Shown here piece after piece: positions 9,124-16,979 of a stretch of 64,000 nt of DNA (the stretch's first letter is position 1; each line of letters starts with the position of its first letter). Position numbers and translations under genes: made by a program. Source of the DNA: Streptomyces sp. NBC_00490 (lineage in GTDB: Bacteria; Actinomycetota; Actinomycetes; Streptomycetales; Streptomycetaceae); contig NZ_CP107869.1 of the NCBI RefSeq assembly GCF_036013645.1, forward strand, positions 2,418,001-2,482,000. Direction: 5' to 3'. A model generated the notes under the pieces. The model searched no databases and had not been told where the DNA came from. It saw nothing but the letters and a program-made list of their open reading frames with translations.

Positions 9124-11100
9124 TCAGACCTGGACCCGCTCCTCGACGACCTTCGCGATCTTCGCGATGGCCTCGTCGAACGGGATGCCGTTCTCCTGGG
9201 AGCCGTCGCGGTAGCGGAAGGAGACCGAGCCGCCCGCCATGTCCTCGTCGCCCGCGATGACCATGAAGGGCACCTTCTGCTTCTGGGCGTTCCTGATCTT
9301 CTTCTGCATCCGGTCGGAGGAGGAGTCCACCTCGACCCGCAGACCCTGCTTCTTCGCCGCGGCGGCGAACTTCTCCAGGTACTCCACGTGCGCGTCCCCG
9401 ATCGGGATGCCGGTCGCCTGGACCGGGGCCAGCCACGCCGGGAAGGCGCCCGCGTAGTGCTCCAGGAGGACAGCGAAGAACCGCTCGATGGAGCCGAACA
9501 GCGCGCGGTGGATCATGACCGGGCGCTGCTTGGAGCCGTCGGGGCCCGTGTACTCCAGGTCGAAGCGCTCCGGCAGGTTGAAGTCGAGCTGGATCGTCGA
9601 CATCTGCCAGGTCCGGCCGATCGCGTCCTTGGTCTGGACGGAGATCTTCGGACCGTAGAACGCGGCGCCGCCCGGGTCCGGGACCAGCGGGAGGCCCTGC
9701 TTCTCGGCGACCTGGCGGAGGGTCTCCGTGGCCTCTTCCCAGACCTCGTCGGTGCCGACGAACTTCTCCGGGTCCTTGGTGGACAGCTCCAGGTAGAAGT
9801 CGGTCAGACCGTAGTCCCGCAGCAGGCCGAGGACGAAGGTGAGCGTCTTGTCGAGCTCCTCCGACATCTGCTCACGGGTGCAGTAGATGTGCGCGTCGTC
9901 CTGCGTGAAGCCACGCGCGCGGGTGAGTCCGTGCACGACCCCGGACTTCTCGTACCGGTACACGGTCCCGAACTCGAAGAGGCGCAGCGGCAGTTCACGG
10001 TACGAGCGGCCGCGCGCGTCGAAGATCAGGTTGTGCATCGGGCAGTTCATGGGCTTCAGGTAGTAGTCCACGCCCTCGTCGAGCTGCATGGGCGGGTACA
10101 TGCCGTCGGCGTACCAGTCCAGGTGCCCGGACTGCTCGAAGAGCTTCCCCTTCGTCGCGTGCGGGGTGTAGACGAACTCGTAGCCCTCCTCCTCGTGGCG
10201 GCGGCGCGAGTAGTCCTCCATGACCCGGCGGATGATGCCGCCCTTGGGGTGGAAGACGGCGAGGCCGGAGCCGATCTGCTCCGGGATGGAGAACAGGTCG
10301 AGTTCGGAACCGAGCTTGCGGTGGTCGCGCTTCTCGGCCTCGGCGAGGAAGTCGAGGTGGGCCTTCAGCTCGTCCTTGGAGGGCCAGGCGGTGCCGTAGA
10401 TGCGCTGGAGCATCGGGTTCTTCTCGCTGCCGCGCCAGTAGGCGGCCGCGTTGCGCATCAGCTTGAACGCCGGGATGTTCCGGGTGGTGGGCAGGTGGGG
10501 ACCGCGGCAGAGGTCCTTCCAGCACAGGTCGCCGGTCTTGGCGTCGAGGTTGTCGTAGATCGTCAGCTCACCGGCGCCGACCTCGACGTCCGCGCCGTCG
10601 TCGGAGGAGGCCGAGCCCTTGAGACCGATCAGCTCCAGCTTGTACGGCTCGGCGGCCAGTTCCTCGCGGGCGTCCTCGTCGGTCACCACACGGCGGGAGA
10701 AGCGCTGCCCCCGCTTCTGGATCTCCTGCATCTTCTTCTCGATGGCCTTGAGATCCTCGGGCGTGAACGGCTTCTCGACGTCGAAGTCGTAGTAGAAGCC
10801 GTCCTTGACCGGCGGGCCGATGCCCAGCTTGGCCTCGGGGAAGAGCTCCTGCACGGCCTGCGCCATGACGTGGGCGGTGGAGTGGCGCAGGATGTCGAGA
10901 CCGTCCTTGGAGGAGATCTCGACGCCCTCGACCTCGTCGCCCTCGGCGACGACGTACGCGAGGTCCTTCAGCTCACCGGCCACGCGCGCGGCGATGATCG
11001 AGCGCTCGCCGGCGAAGAGCTCGGCGGCCGTAGTGCCCGTCGTCACCGTGCGCTCTTCCCGCTCGGAATCGCGTTGGATGATCACACGGACGTCTGACAC
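9124..11100 (-). CDS. thrS: Threonyl-tRNA synthetase
   Basis: 658 residues, full length for bacterial ThrRS. The order is: TGS domain (about 1–65), editing domain with [17 protein letters not shown] (H-x3-H, about 70–85), class II catalytic core with motif 2 ([20 protein letters not shown]) and motif 3 ([18 protein letters not shown]), and the anticodon-binding domain ([19 protein letters not shown]). It charges tRNA-Thr in the cytoplasm and clears Ser-tRNA-Thr. The GTG start at 11100 has GGAGAG just upstream. No T-box is apparent in the short leader (11101–11191). It is followed by a strong hairpin terminator. Confidence 0.97.
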   Translation of the reverse strand: MSDVRVIIQRDSEREERTVTTGTTAAELFAGERSIIAARVAGELKDLAYVVAEGDEVEGVEISSKDGLDILRHSTAHVMAQAVQELFPEAKLGIGPPVKDGFYYDFDVEKPFTPEDLKAIEKKMQEIQKRGQRFSRRVVTDEDAREELAAEPYKLELIGLKGSASSDDGADVEVGAGELTIYDNLDAKTGDLCWKDLCRGPHLPTTRNIPAFKLMRNAAAYWRGSEKNPMLQRIYGTAWPSKDELKAHLDFLAEAEKRDHRKLGSELDLFSIPEQIGSGLAVFHPKGGIIRRVMEDYSRRRHEEEGYEFVYTPHATKGKLFEQSGHLDWYADGMYPPMQLDEGVDYYLKPMNCPMHNLIFDARGRSYRELPLRLFEFGTVYRYEKSGVVHGLTRARGFTQDDAHIYCTREQMSEELDKTLTFVLGLLRDYGLTDFYLELSTKDPEKFVGTDEVWEEATETLRQVAEKQGLPLVPDPGGAAFYGPKISVQTKDAIGRTWQMSTIQLDFNLPERFDLEYTGPDGSKQRPVMIHRALFGSIERFFAVLLEHYAGAFPAWLAPVQATGIPIGDAHVEYLEKFAAAAKKQGLRVEVDSSSDRMQKKIRNAQKQKVPFMVIAGDEDMAGGSVSFRYRDGSQENGIPFDEAIAKIAKVVEERVQV

Positions 11101-11191
11101 CGGTCTCTCCTGACTGAAGGTGGATGCGGGCGCCGTACCGTGAGCGCGCGCAATAGGGGATCGTACCGACCCCGGACCCGCCTCCGCGAAA

Positions 11192-12418
11192 TCAGTCCCC
11201 TGCGGGGGCCTCCCCGCAGGCCTCCTCGAAGAAGTCGAGATTCTCCTGGAGGGACTTCATCAGCCGGTCCCGCTCCGCCTCGTCCACCTGCACGGGCGCG
11301 ACCCCGGAGGCTCCGGTGAGCCGGCGGAACCCGCCCCGGCTCTCCAGCCGGCCGTGCACCCGCACCGGCAGCCCGACGAGGTGCGCGTGCCCCGCGATCC
11401 GGTACGCCTCCTCGTCCAGGGTGAGCCGGATGTGCGGCACCTCGGCGCCCGCGATCACCCTGAGCCGTACGCTGCCGTCCCCGCGCGGCCCCGACCGGCG
11501 CATCCGCACCACCGCGCCGGTGATCCGCACCGGCACGGACGGCTCCTCGCGGAGATAGCGGGCCCCGGCCTCGCGCAGCACCGGCAGGTCGCCGGGCGAG
11601 AACTCGACGGGCTCGACCCCCGCGGCGCAGCCCGCCGGCACCCCGGCGGCCGGTGCCCACTCGACGGCGATGCGCGCGCCCTCGGTCCCGCGCACGAGGG
11701 CGATCAGCGCCTCGGTGAGCTCGCGGCTGACGCCCGCCTCGACGGCGCCGTCGAAGGCGTCCATGCCACCGGTGGCGCGCTGGTAGTCGATGGCCTCGCG
11801 GGCGGCGTACAGGGCCTGGTGGAGGCGTACGGCCAGGGGGCGCCCGTTGCCCACGGGCACGAAGGCGGTGAGGCCGCCGCCGGTCGCCGTACCGACGAGC
11901 ACGCTCTCCATGAGCGTGGCGGCGGCGCGGCGGTGGCGGGCGCCGTAGTACCCGGCACGCGCGCGGGTGGCGAGCGCGCCGGCGAGCAGCATCTGGCGGG
12001 CGGCGGCGCGCAGTTGTTCCTCCACCGTCCAGGGCGCGGTGCCGCCCGGTCCGGTCGGCGCGTCCCGCCACCAGCGGATCTCGTCGCTGGGGACGGCGAG
12101 GCCGACGAGGACTTCGCGGGCGGAGGGCGTGCCGCTGCGGGCGAGGGCGACGAGCGCCTCGCCGAGCAGGTCGTCGCTGTCGGGGAAGGCGCGGCTCTCG
12201 GGCACCAGCAGGCTGGTCCCGCCGGTGCCCTGACCGGGCGGGGTCCAGCGGCCGTAGCGTCCGGGGGCGCCGCCGCGGCGCTGCCAGCCGTGGCGGTGCA
12301 GCAGGGCGGCGAGGACGGCGGGGTCGACCTCGTCGGGCTCGGGGGCGCGGTCCCAGGCGGCGTCGGCCGGGTGCGGCCGCACGGGCCGCAGTGCCTCCTC
12401 CAGGGGGCGGTGGGTCAT
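11192..12418 (-). CDS. Conserved protein of unknown function, coupled to a DUF4365 protein
   Basis: 408 residues, Arg/Ala-rich and soluble, with no signal peptide or membrane helix. The C-terminal third ([20 protein letters not shown] … [19 protein letters not shown]) looks like a β-rich module, and the middle is helical. I recognise no catalytic motif. Its ATG at 12418 overlaps the TGA of the preceding gene (ATGA), so it is translated together with the DUF4365 protein and probably works with it. The in-frame extension further upstream to 13015 lies inside that other gene and is rejected. It ends just ahead of the thrS leader. Confidence 0.75.
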   Translation of the reverse strand: MTHRPLEEALRPVRPHPADAAWDRAPEPDEVDPAVLAALLHRHGWQRRGGAPGRYGRWTPPGQGTGGTSLLVPESRAFPDSDDLLGEALVALARSGTPSAREVLVGLAVPSDEIRWWRDAPTGPGGTAPWTVEEQLRAAARQMLLAGALATRARAGYYGARHRRAAATLMESVLVGTATGGGLTAFVPVGNGRPLAVRLHQALYAAREAIDYQRATGGMDAFDGAVEAGVSRELTEALIALVRGTEGARIAVEWAPAAGVPAGCAAGVEPVEFSPGDLPVLREAGARYLREEPSVPVRITGAVVRMRRSGPRGDGSVRLRVIAGAEVPHIRLTLDEEAYRIAGHAHLVGLPVRVHGRLESRGGFRRLTGASGVAPVQVDEAERDRLMKSLQENLDFFEEACGEAPAGD

Positions 12419-12981
12419 GGTCTGCCTCCCGTGCCGACCCGCGTCATGATCTCGCACAGCGCCCGGTCGTCGAAGATGCGTGAGGTCGGTATCCGCACGG
12501 TGGTGCGGGTGCGGCCGGTGATCGGGTGGCCGGCCAGGTTGACCCAGTAGCAGCAGTGCCGGAGGTCGAGCCGGTCGTGGCTGGCGCGCAGCCAGTCGTC
12601 CTGGGATCTCGGCACGAGCATGACGACAAGGATCTTGTGCACCGAGACGGGGGTGCGCGCGAGCTTGCGCAGATGGTCGTTGTCGAGCGTGAAGGAGAAG
12701 AACCGTCCCGGGGGGTTCGGCGCGACCTGGTACGTGCACTTGAGCTGCACCTTGATGGTGACCTCGTCGTCGACGGTGTGCCCGGGCGAGCCATGGCTGA
12801 CGTGCCAGTCGATCCCGTTGTCCGGGAAGGGCTGCGACAACGAGCAGCCGGCCGCCGCGGCGACGGCGTGCAGATAGCCCACCTGCAAGGTTTCCATGCA
12901 GGCGGTGGTGGCGAGTGTGCCGCGAAGGGGGCCCGTGCGCTCGGGCAGCAGCCCGCCCCGCTCGGGCTGCGCTATCGCCAT
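12415..12981 (-). CDS. DUF4365 domain protein (possible PD-(D/E)xK-like fold)
   Basis: 188 residues. The block GIDWHVSHGSPGHTVDD followed by EVTIKVQLKCTYQV matches the DUF4365 pattern G-[IV]-D … D/E … [IV]-Q-[LV]-K, which resembles a restriction-endonuclease-like active site (here D, the E of DDEV and the K of VQLK). The rest includes a β-rich C-terminus ending before a coupled partner gene. Start 12981 (MAIAQPERGG) has GGAAGG about nine bases upstream. DUF4365 occurs in defence-associated and stand-alone settings; the neighbourhood here is housekeeping, so a role in nucleic-acid metabolism or defence is an open inference. Confidence 0.75.
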   Translation of the reverse strand: MAIAQPERGGLLPERTGPLRGTLATTACMETLQVGYLHAVAAAAGCSLSQPFPDNGIDWHVSHGSPGHTVDDEVTIKVQLKCTYQVAPNPPGRFFSFTLDNDHLRKLARTPVSVHKILVVMLVPRSQDDWLRASHDRLDLRHCCYWVNLAGHPITGRTRTTVRIPTSRIFDDRALCEIMTRVGTGGRP

Positions 12982-13148
12982 GACCAACAGCCTTCCACGT
13001 TCGGTGAATCCGCACCGCGGGTCGCTGAACTGCAAGGACCCGTATTCCTGTTGTGTCCTTCCGGCGTACGGCGCAAACAGCCCGGGTATCACCAAACAGG
13101 CAGAAGACGGTGCGTCAGCTGCCGTGGGTGAACGAGGGGTTGAGTGGA

Positions 13149-13877
13149 ATGACGTGCTGGTACGAAGGGCCCCTGGCCGCCTTCGACACGGAGACCACGG
13201 GTGTCGACGTCGAGACCGACCGGATCGTGTCGGCCGCCGTCGTCGTCCAGGACGCCCCGGGGACCCGGCCGCGGGTGACCCGGTGGCTGGTGAACCCGGG
13301 TGTTCCGGTGCCGGAGGCGGCGACGGAGGTGCATGGACTGACGGACGACCATCTGCAGCGCAACGGCCGCTGGCCGGCGCCGGTGATGTACGAGATAGCG
13401 GAACACCTGACCGAACAGGCCGCCGCGGGCCGCCCGCTGGTGGTCATGAACGCGCCGTTCGATCTGACCATCCTGGACCGGGAGTTGCGTCGCCATCGGG
13501 CTTCGTCGCTGGACCGCTGGTTCGAGTCGTCGCGGCTGCTGGTGCTGGACCCGAGGGTCCTCGACAAACATCTGGACCGCTACCGCAAGGGCCGTCGCAC
13601 GCTGACGGACCTGTGCGCGCACTACGAGGTCACGCTGGACGGCGCGCACGACGCGGGCGCGGACGCGCTGGCCGCGCTGGATGTCGTGCGGGCCGTGGGG
13701 CGCCGTTTCGCGGCCCGGCTCGAGCGGCTGAGCGCGGGCGAGCTGCACGCGCTCCAGACCGGGTGGCACGCGGCGCAGGCACGAGGGCTGCAGGCGTGGT
13801 TCGCGCGCAGTGGGACCCCGGAGGTGGTGGACACGGCGTGGCCGCTGCGTCCGGAGCTGCCCGCGGCGGCCGCCTGA
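13149..13877 (+). CDS. DEDDh 3'-5' exonuclease (DnaQ/epsilon-like)
   Basis: 242 residues. Exo I is AAFDTETTGVDVETDRIV (D and E catalytic), Exo II is VVMNAPFDLTILDREL (D), and Exo III is HDAGADALAALDVV (H-x4-D). This is the complete DEDDh set of stand-alone DnaQ-like exonucleases, which trim single-stranded 3' ends in repair or RNA turnover. Start 13149 (MTCWYEGP) follows a GAGGGG sequence; a longer frame exists upstream but overlaps the divergent promoter zone. It diverges from the DUF4365 pair and is followed by a perfect 13-bp bidirectional terminator shared with the tRNA-Val gene. Confidence 0.92.
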   Translation: MTCWYEGPLAAFDTETTGVDVETDRIVSAAVVVQDAPGTRPRVTRWLVNPGVPVPEAATEVHGLTDDHLQRNGRWPAPVMYEIAEHLTEQAAAGRPLVVMNAPFDLTILDRELRRHRASSLDRWFESSRLLVLDPRVLDKHLDRYRKGRRTLTDLCAHYEVTLDGAHDAGADALAALDVVRAVGRRFAARLERLSAGELHALQTGWHAAQARGLQAWFARSGTPEVVDTAWPLRPELPAAAA

Positions 13878-13896
13878 GCAGGGCCTCGACACAAAG

Positions 13897-13925
13897 AAGC
13901 CGGTCCGCGTGACGCGGACCGGCTT
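13897..13925. terminator. Bidirectional hairpin terminator between the exonuclease and tRNA-Val genes
   Basis: AAGCCGGTCCGCG / TGA / CGCGGACCGGCTT is a perfect 13-bp stem with a 3-base loop, flanked by A residues on the left and T residues on the right. It suits both the plus-strand exonuclease and the minus-strand tRNA. Confidence 0.88.
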
Positions 13926-13933
13926 TCTCCCGG

Positions 13934-14005
13934 TGGGCGATACTGGGTTCGAACCAGTGACCTCTTCGGTGTGAACGAAGCGCTCTCCCACTGAGCTAAT
14001 CGCCC
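13934..14005 (-). tRNA. tRNA-Val (CAC)
   Basis: 72 bases. Acceptor GGGCGAT/ATCGCCC with discriminator A, a D-arm TAGCTCAGTGGGAGAG, anticodon stem CTTCG/CGAAG with loop TTCACAC (anticodon CAC, reading GUG), and T-arm GGTTCGAACC. CCA is not encoded. A second, identical gene lies at 23912–23983. Confidence 0.96.
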
Positions 14006-14044
14006 GGGAACGGACTGAACAATACAGGTCCCCGCGCCCTTCCT

Positions 14045-14491
14045 TCAAACCGCTTCCAAGTACGCGGCCAGGCCCCGTTGTCCGGCCCGCATCATCAGCC
14101 AGTGGTTGGCGCGGAACACCGGCCGTCCGGGCACGGCTAGGCGCCTCAAAAGCGGCTTGTTCACGTCGACGACCTGCTCGTAGCGGGCGAGGCTGCGCGC
14201 CTCGTCCCCGTCGATCGTCCAGCGCGCCCATCCCTCCAGGTCCCCGGTCATGGCGATCTCCAGCACTCCGGCCGCCCGGTCGCGCCGCACCTCTCGCGCG
14301 GTGAAGACCAGGTCATAGGGCAGGGTGGCCCGGATCGTGATGACGCCGGTGGTGTCGTCGAGACGGTCGACCCCGCGGACCTGGGGCCACCAGCGGGGGT
14401 AGTCCTCGGCCTGTTCCAGGGCGTCGTAGACGGTGGCGGGCGGCGCGCTCAGGTCCCACTGCGTACGGAAGCGGTAATGGGTCCAGTCCAT
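14045..14491 (-). CDS. SRPBCC (polyketide cyclase/dehydrase-like) lipid-binding-fold protein
   Basis: 148 residues. The start WTHYRFRTQWDLSAPPATVY, the stretch LEQAEDYPRWWPQVRGVDRL and the C-terminal helix (VFRANHWLMMRAGQRGLAAYL) are the hallmarks of the SRPBCC fold, which binds hydrophobic ligands in a β-barrel under a long helix. The specific ligand is unknown. The frame is open to 14539, but residue 17 (ATG at 14491, MDWTHYRF) is the usual beginning. It diverges from the large membrane protein gene; two 11-bp TCTGAGTACG repeats lie between them. Confidence 0.83.
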   Translation of the reverse strand: MDWTHYRFRTQWDLSAPPATVYDALEQAEDYPRWWPQVRGVDRLDDTTGVITIRATLPYDLVFTAREVRRDRAAGVLEIAMTGDLEGWARWTIDGDEARSLARYEQVVDVNKPLLRRLAVPGRPVFRANHWLMMRAGQRGLAAYLEAV

Positions 14492-14513
14492 GCACAGAGT
14501 CTGCCCGCACGGA

Positions 14514-14534
14514 TCTGAGTACGGTCTGAGTACG
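14514..14534. promoter_or_regulatory. Direct repeat TCTGAGTACG x2 (11-bp period) in a divergent promoter region
   Basis: TCTGAGTACG occurs at 14514–14523 and 14525–14534, so the unit returns after 11 bases, one helical turn. It lies between the divergent SRPBCC and SCO7613-like genes, a few bases ahead of the latter. It could be an operator or a promoter element; the binding protein is unknown. Confidence 0.45.
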
Positions 14535-14577
14535 CGCACTCATGTCCTCCGAGGTGATGCGGACCACACTCCAAGGC

Positions 14578-16914
14578 ATGACGCACATTCCGCCCCCGGC
14601 CGAGGAGCTGCGGCTCCTCGATGCCGAACTGTGGCAACTCGACCGCCGCCGGGCCCAGTTGCTGGCCCGCCGGGCGTGGCTCATCGCCGCGCTGCAGCCG
14701 CGGCCGACGACGCGGCCGGCCGCCGTGGCCTCGCCTCGCCCGGAGACCAGCGCGCCCGGCGTGCAGAACCTCCTCCTGCTGCTGGGCGGTGTCCTGCTCA
14801 CGATCGCCGCGATGGTGTTCACGCTGGTCAGCTGGGGCCACCTGGGGATCGCCGGCCGCGGTCTGGTGCTCGGCGCGCTCACGCTGGCCGCGCTCGCCGC
14901 TCCGCTGCCCCTGGTGAAGCGCGGGCTGCGCTCGACGGCCGAGGCGGTGGCGGGCCTGGGTCTGGCGCTGACGGTGCTCGACGCGTACGCCCTGTACGAG
15001 GTCGCCCTGCCCGGGACGGGCGGCGCGGGCTACACCGCGGCCGCGTCGGCGCTGCTGGCGGGGCTCTGGCTGGCGTACGGCCTGCTGCCGCGGGCGGCGG
15101 AGCTGCGTCTGCCCCTCCCTGCCGCGCTGGCCGCGGCCCAACTCCCGCTGTTCTTCTGGGCGGTCTCGTCCTCCGCGGGCGCCCACGGCATCGTGGCCGC
15201 GCTGCTGGTGACGGCCGCGTTCGACACAGGTGTCGCACTCCGGGTGACGACCAGGTCCGTACGGGTCGTCGCCGCCGTCGGCGGGTACGGCCTGGGCTCC
15301 TCGGGCGCACTGACGGCCGGCTGGTTGTCCTGGACGGCCACCGGTCCGAGCGCCGCCGCCCGTGCGGCGGCGCTCATCCTCCTCGCGGCGGCGATCGCCC
15401 TGGGCGCGGCCTGGCGCGGCGGCCTGGGCAAGGGCCACGCCGTCGGCCTCGCCGTGACCTCGGGTCTCCTCGCGGTCGCCGCGCTGGGCGGCGCGGTCCG
15501 CCCCGCGGTGCCGGACGCGTGGACGGTTCCGGTGCAGCTCGCCTGCGGGATCGCCCTGTTGGCGGCCGTGCGGACCGGGCGGCTGCCGGAGGCGGTACGC
15601 GAGGGACTGGCCTGGTCCTCCGCCGTCGTGCAGGGGCTCGCGGTGCTGTGGGCGCTGCCGCTCGTGGCGATCACCCTGCTGGGGCCGGTCGCCTGGACGT
15701 TCCGGGCCTGGTCCGGGGCGCCGGCGACCATGCGTGAGGCGGTGACGGTGGACGTGCCCTGGCCGCCGGACATGGCGGCGGCACCGCTCGTCCTGGTGGC
15801 CGTCGCGGCGGTGCTCGCCCTGGCGTTCAGGAACACCGACCGGCACGCCCGAGCCCTGACCGGCGCGCTGGTGCTCACCTGGGCCGCGGCCCTGACGGTT
15901 CCGGCGGTCCTCGAACTCCCCTACACGACCGGACTGTTGGCGCTCGGCGCCCTGACGGCGGTCGCGCTCGCCGCCCCGTACGGGCAGCCGACGGCGACGA
16001 TCCTCGCCCTCGCCACCTCCGCCGACCTCGCCTTCACCGCGCTGGCCTCACAGACGGCGACCCTCACCGCGCTCGGCGCCCTCACCGCCTTCTTCGCGGC
16101 GGTCTCCTGGCGGCTCACGTCCGTCACGGCCCCGGCCGCCCTCGCGTACGCCACCGCGCTGGCCTGCGCGACGGGAGCGGCCGCGGACTGGCCGCCGCAG
16201 CACACCGCGCTGCTGGTCCTGGTGGTCCCGGTGGCCGCGGCCCTGATCGCGCCGCGCGTGACCGAGCGGATCCCCCTCGAGGTGGCGGGTGCCGTCGCCG
16301 GACTGCTCGCCATCGGACTCGCCGCGACCGACCTGCCGATGCTCGCCCTGGTACTTGCCCTGTGCGCGGTGATCGCAGCGGGCACGGCGATCCGCCCGGA
16401 CCGCCGCCCTGTGGGCTACGCGGCCGCCGTCCTGTTCGTCCTGGCGACCTGGGTACGTCTGGCGGCCTGGGAGGTCGACATGCCCGAGGCGTACACGATC
16501 CCGGTGACCGTCCCGGCGCTGGTCGTCGGCTTCCTGCGGCTGCGCCGCGACCCCCTGACCTCGTCCTGGACGGCCTTCGGCCCCGGCCTCGCCGCCACGC
16601 TCCTGCCGAGCCTCGCAGCGGCCTGGACCGACCCGCACTGGACCCGCCCCCTCCTGCTGGGCCTGGCCGCCCTCTCCCTGACCCTGCTGGGCGCCGGCCA
16701 CAACCTCCGCGCACCCCTCCTGCTGGGCGGCACGGTCCTGGCCCTGGACGCGCTGCACGAACTCGCCCCGTACATCGTCCAGGTGACCGACGCCCTCCCC
16801 CGCTGGGTACTTCCCGCCCTCGCCGGCCTCCTGCTGCTGGCACTGGGAGCGACGTACGAGCAGCGCATCAGGAACGTCCGCAGGGCGCGGGAGATCCTGG
16901 GGCGGATGAACTAG
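14578..16914 (+). CDS. Large polytopic membrane protein (SCO7613 C-terminal-domain type)
   Basis: 778 residues. A short N-terminal cytoplasmic helix (PAEELRLLDAELWQLDRRRA) and a Pro/Arg linker precede what looks like more than 20 hydrophobic segments covering residues about 60–760 (for example LLLLLGGVLLTIAAMVFTLV and LVLGALTLAALAAPLPLV), and the end is ATYEQRIRNVRRAREILGRM. This is the layout of the streptomycete family named after SCO7613; function unknown. The start is uncertain: in-frame ATGs at 14542 and 14557 exist and none has a good ribosome site; 14578 gives the usual N-terminus. It converges with the PcRGLX-like gene across an inverted terminator. Confidence 0.82.
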   Translation: MTHIPPPAEELRLLDAELWQLDRRRAQLLARRAWLIAALQPRPTTRPAAVASPRPETSAPGVQNLLLLLGGVLLTIAAMVFTLVSWGHLGIAGRGLVLGALTLAALAAPLPLVKRGLRSTAEAVAGLGLALTVLDAYALYEVALPGTGGAGYTAAASALLAGLWLAYGLLPRAAELRLPLPAALAAAQLPLFFWAVSSSAGAHGIVAALLVTAAFDTGVALRVTTRSVRVVAAVGGYGLGSSGALTAGWLSWTATGPSAAARAAALILLAAAIALGAAWRGGLGKGHAVGLAVTSGLLAVAALGGAVRPAVPDAWTVPVQLACGIALLAAVRTGRLPEAVREGLAWSSAVVQGLAVLWALPLVAITLLGPVAWTFRAWSGAPATMREAVTVDVPWPPDMAAAPLVLVAVAAVLALAFRNTDRHARALTGALVLTWAAALTVPAVLELPYTTGLLALGALTAVALAAPYGQPTATILALATSADLAFTALASQTATLTALGALTAFFAAVSWRLTSVTAPAALAYATALACATGAAADWPPQHTALLVLVVPVAAALIAPRVTERIPLEVAGAVAGLLAIGLAATDLPMLALVLALCAVIAAGTAIRPDRRPVGYAAAVLFVLATWVRLAAWEVDMPEAYTIPVTVPALVVGFLRLRRDPLTSSWTAFGPGLAATLLPSLAAAWTDPHWTRPLLLGLAALSLTLLGAGHNLRAPLLLGGTVLALDALHELAPYIVQVTDALPRWVLPALAGLLLLALGATYEQRIRNVRRAREILGRMN

Positions 16915-16919
16915 CCCCG

Positions 16920-16972
16920 GGGCGTGGGGAACTGCGCGACCAGCCGCAACGGTCGCGCAGTTCCCCACGCCC
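16920..16972. terminator. 21-bp inverted terminator built from the dispersed GGGGAACTGCGCGAC element
   Basis: GCGTGGGGAACTGCGCGAC (16922–16940) is followed after 11 bases by its exact reverse complement (16952–16970), with two further pairs outside. It separates two convergent genes and should stop transcription from both sides. The same core recurs singly at 53134, 56400 and 63536. Confidence 0.88.
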
Positions 16973-16979
16973 TCAACCC

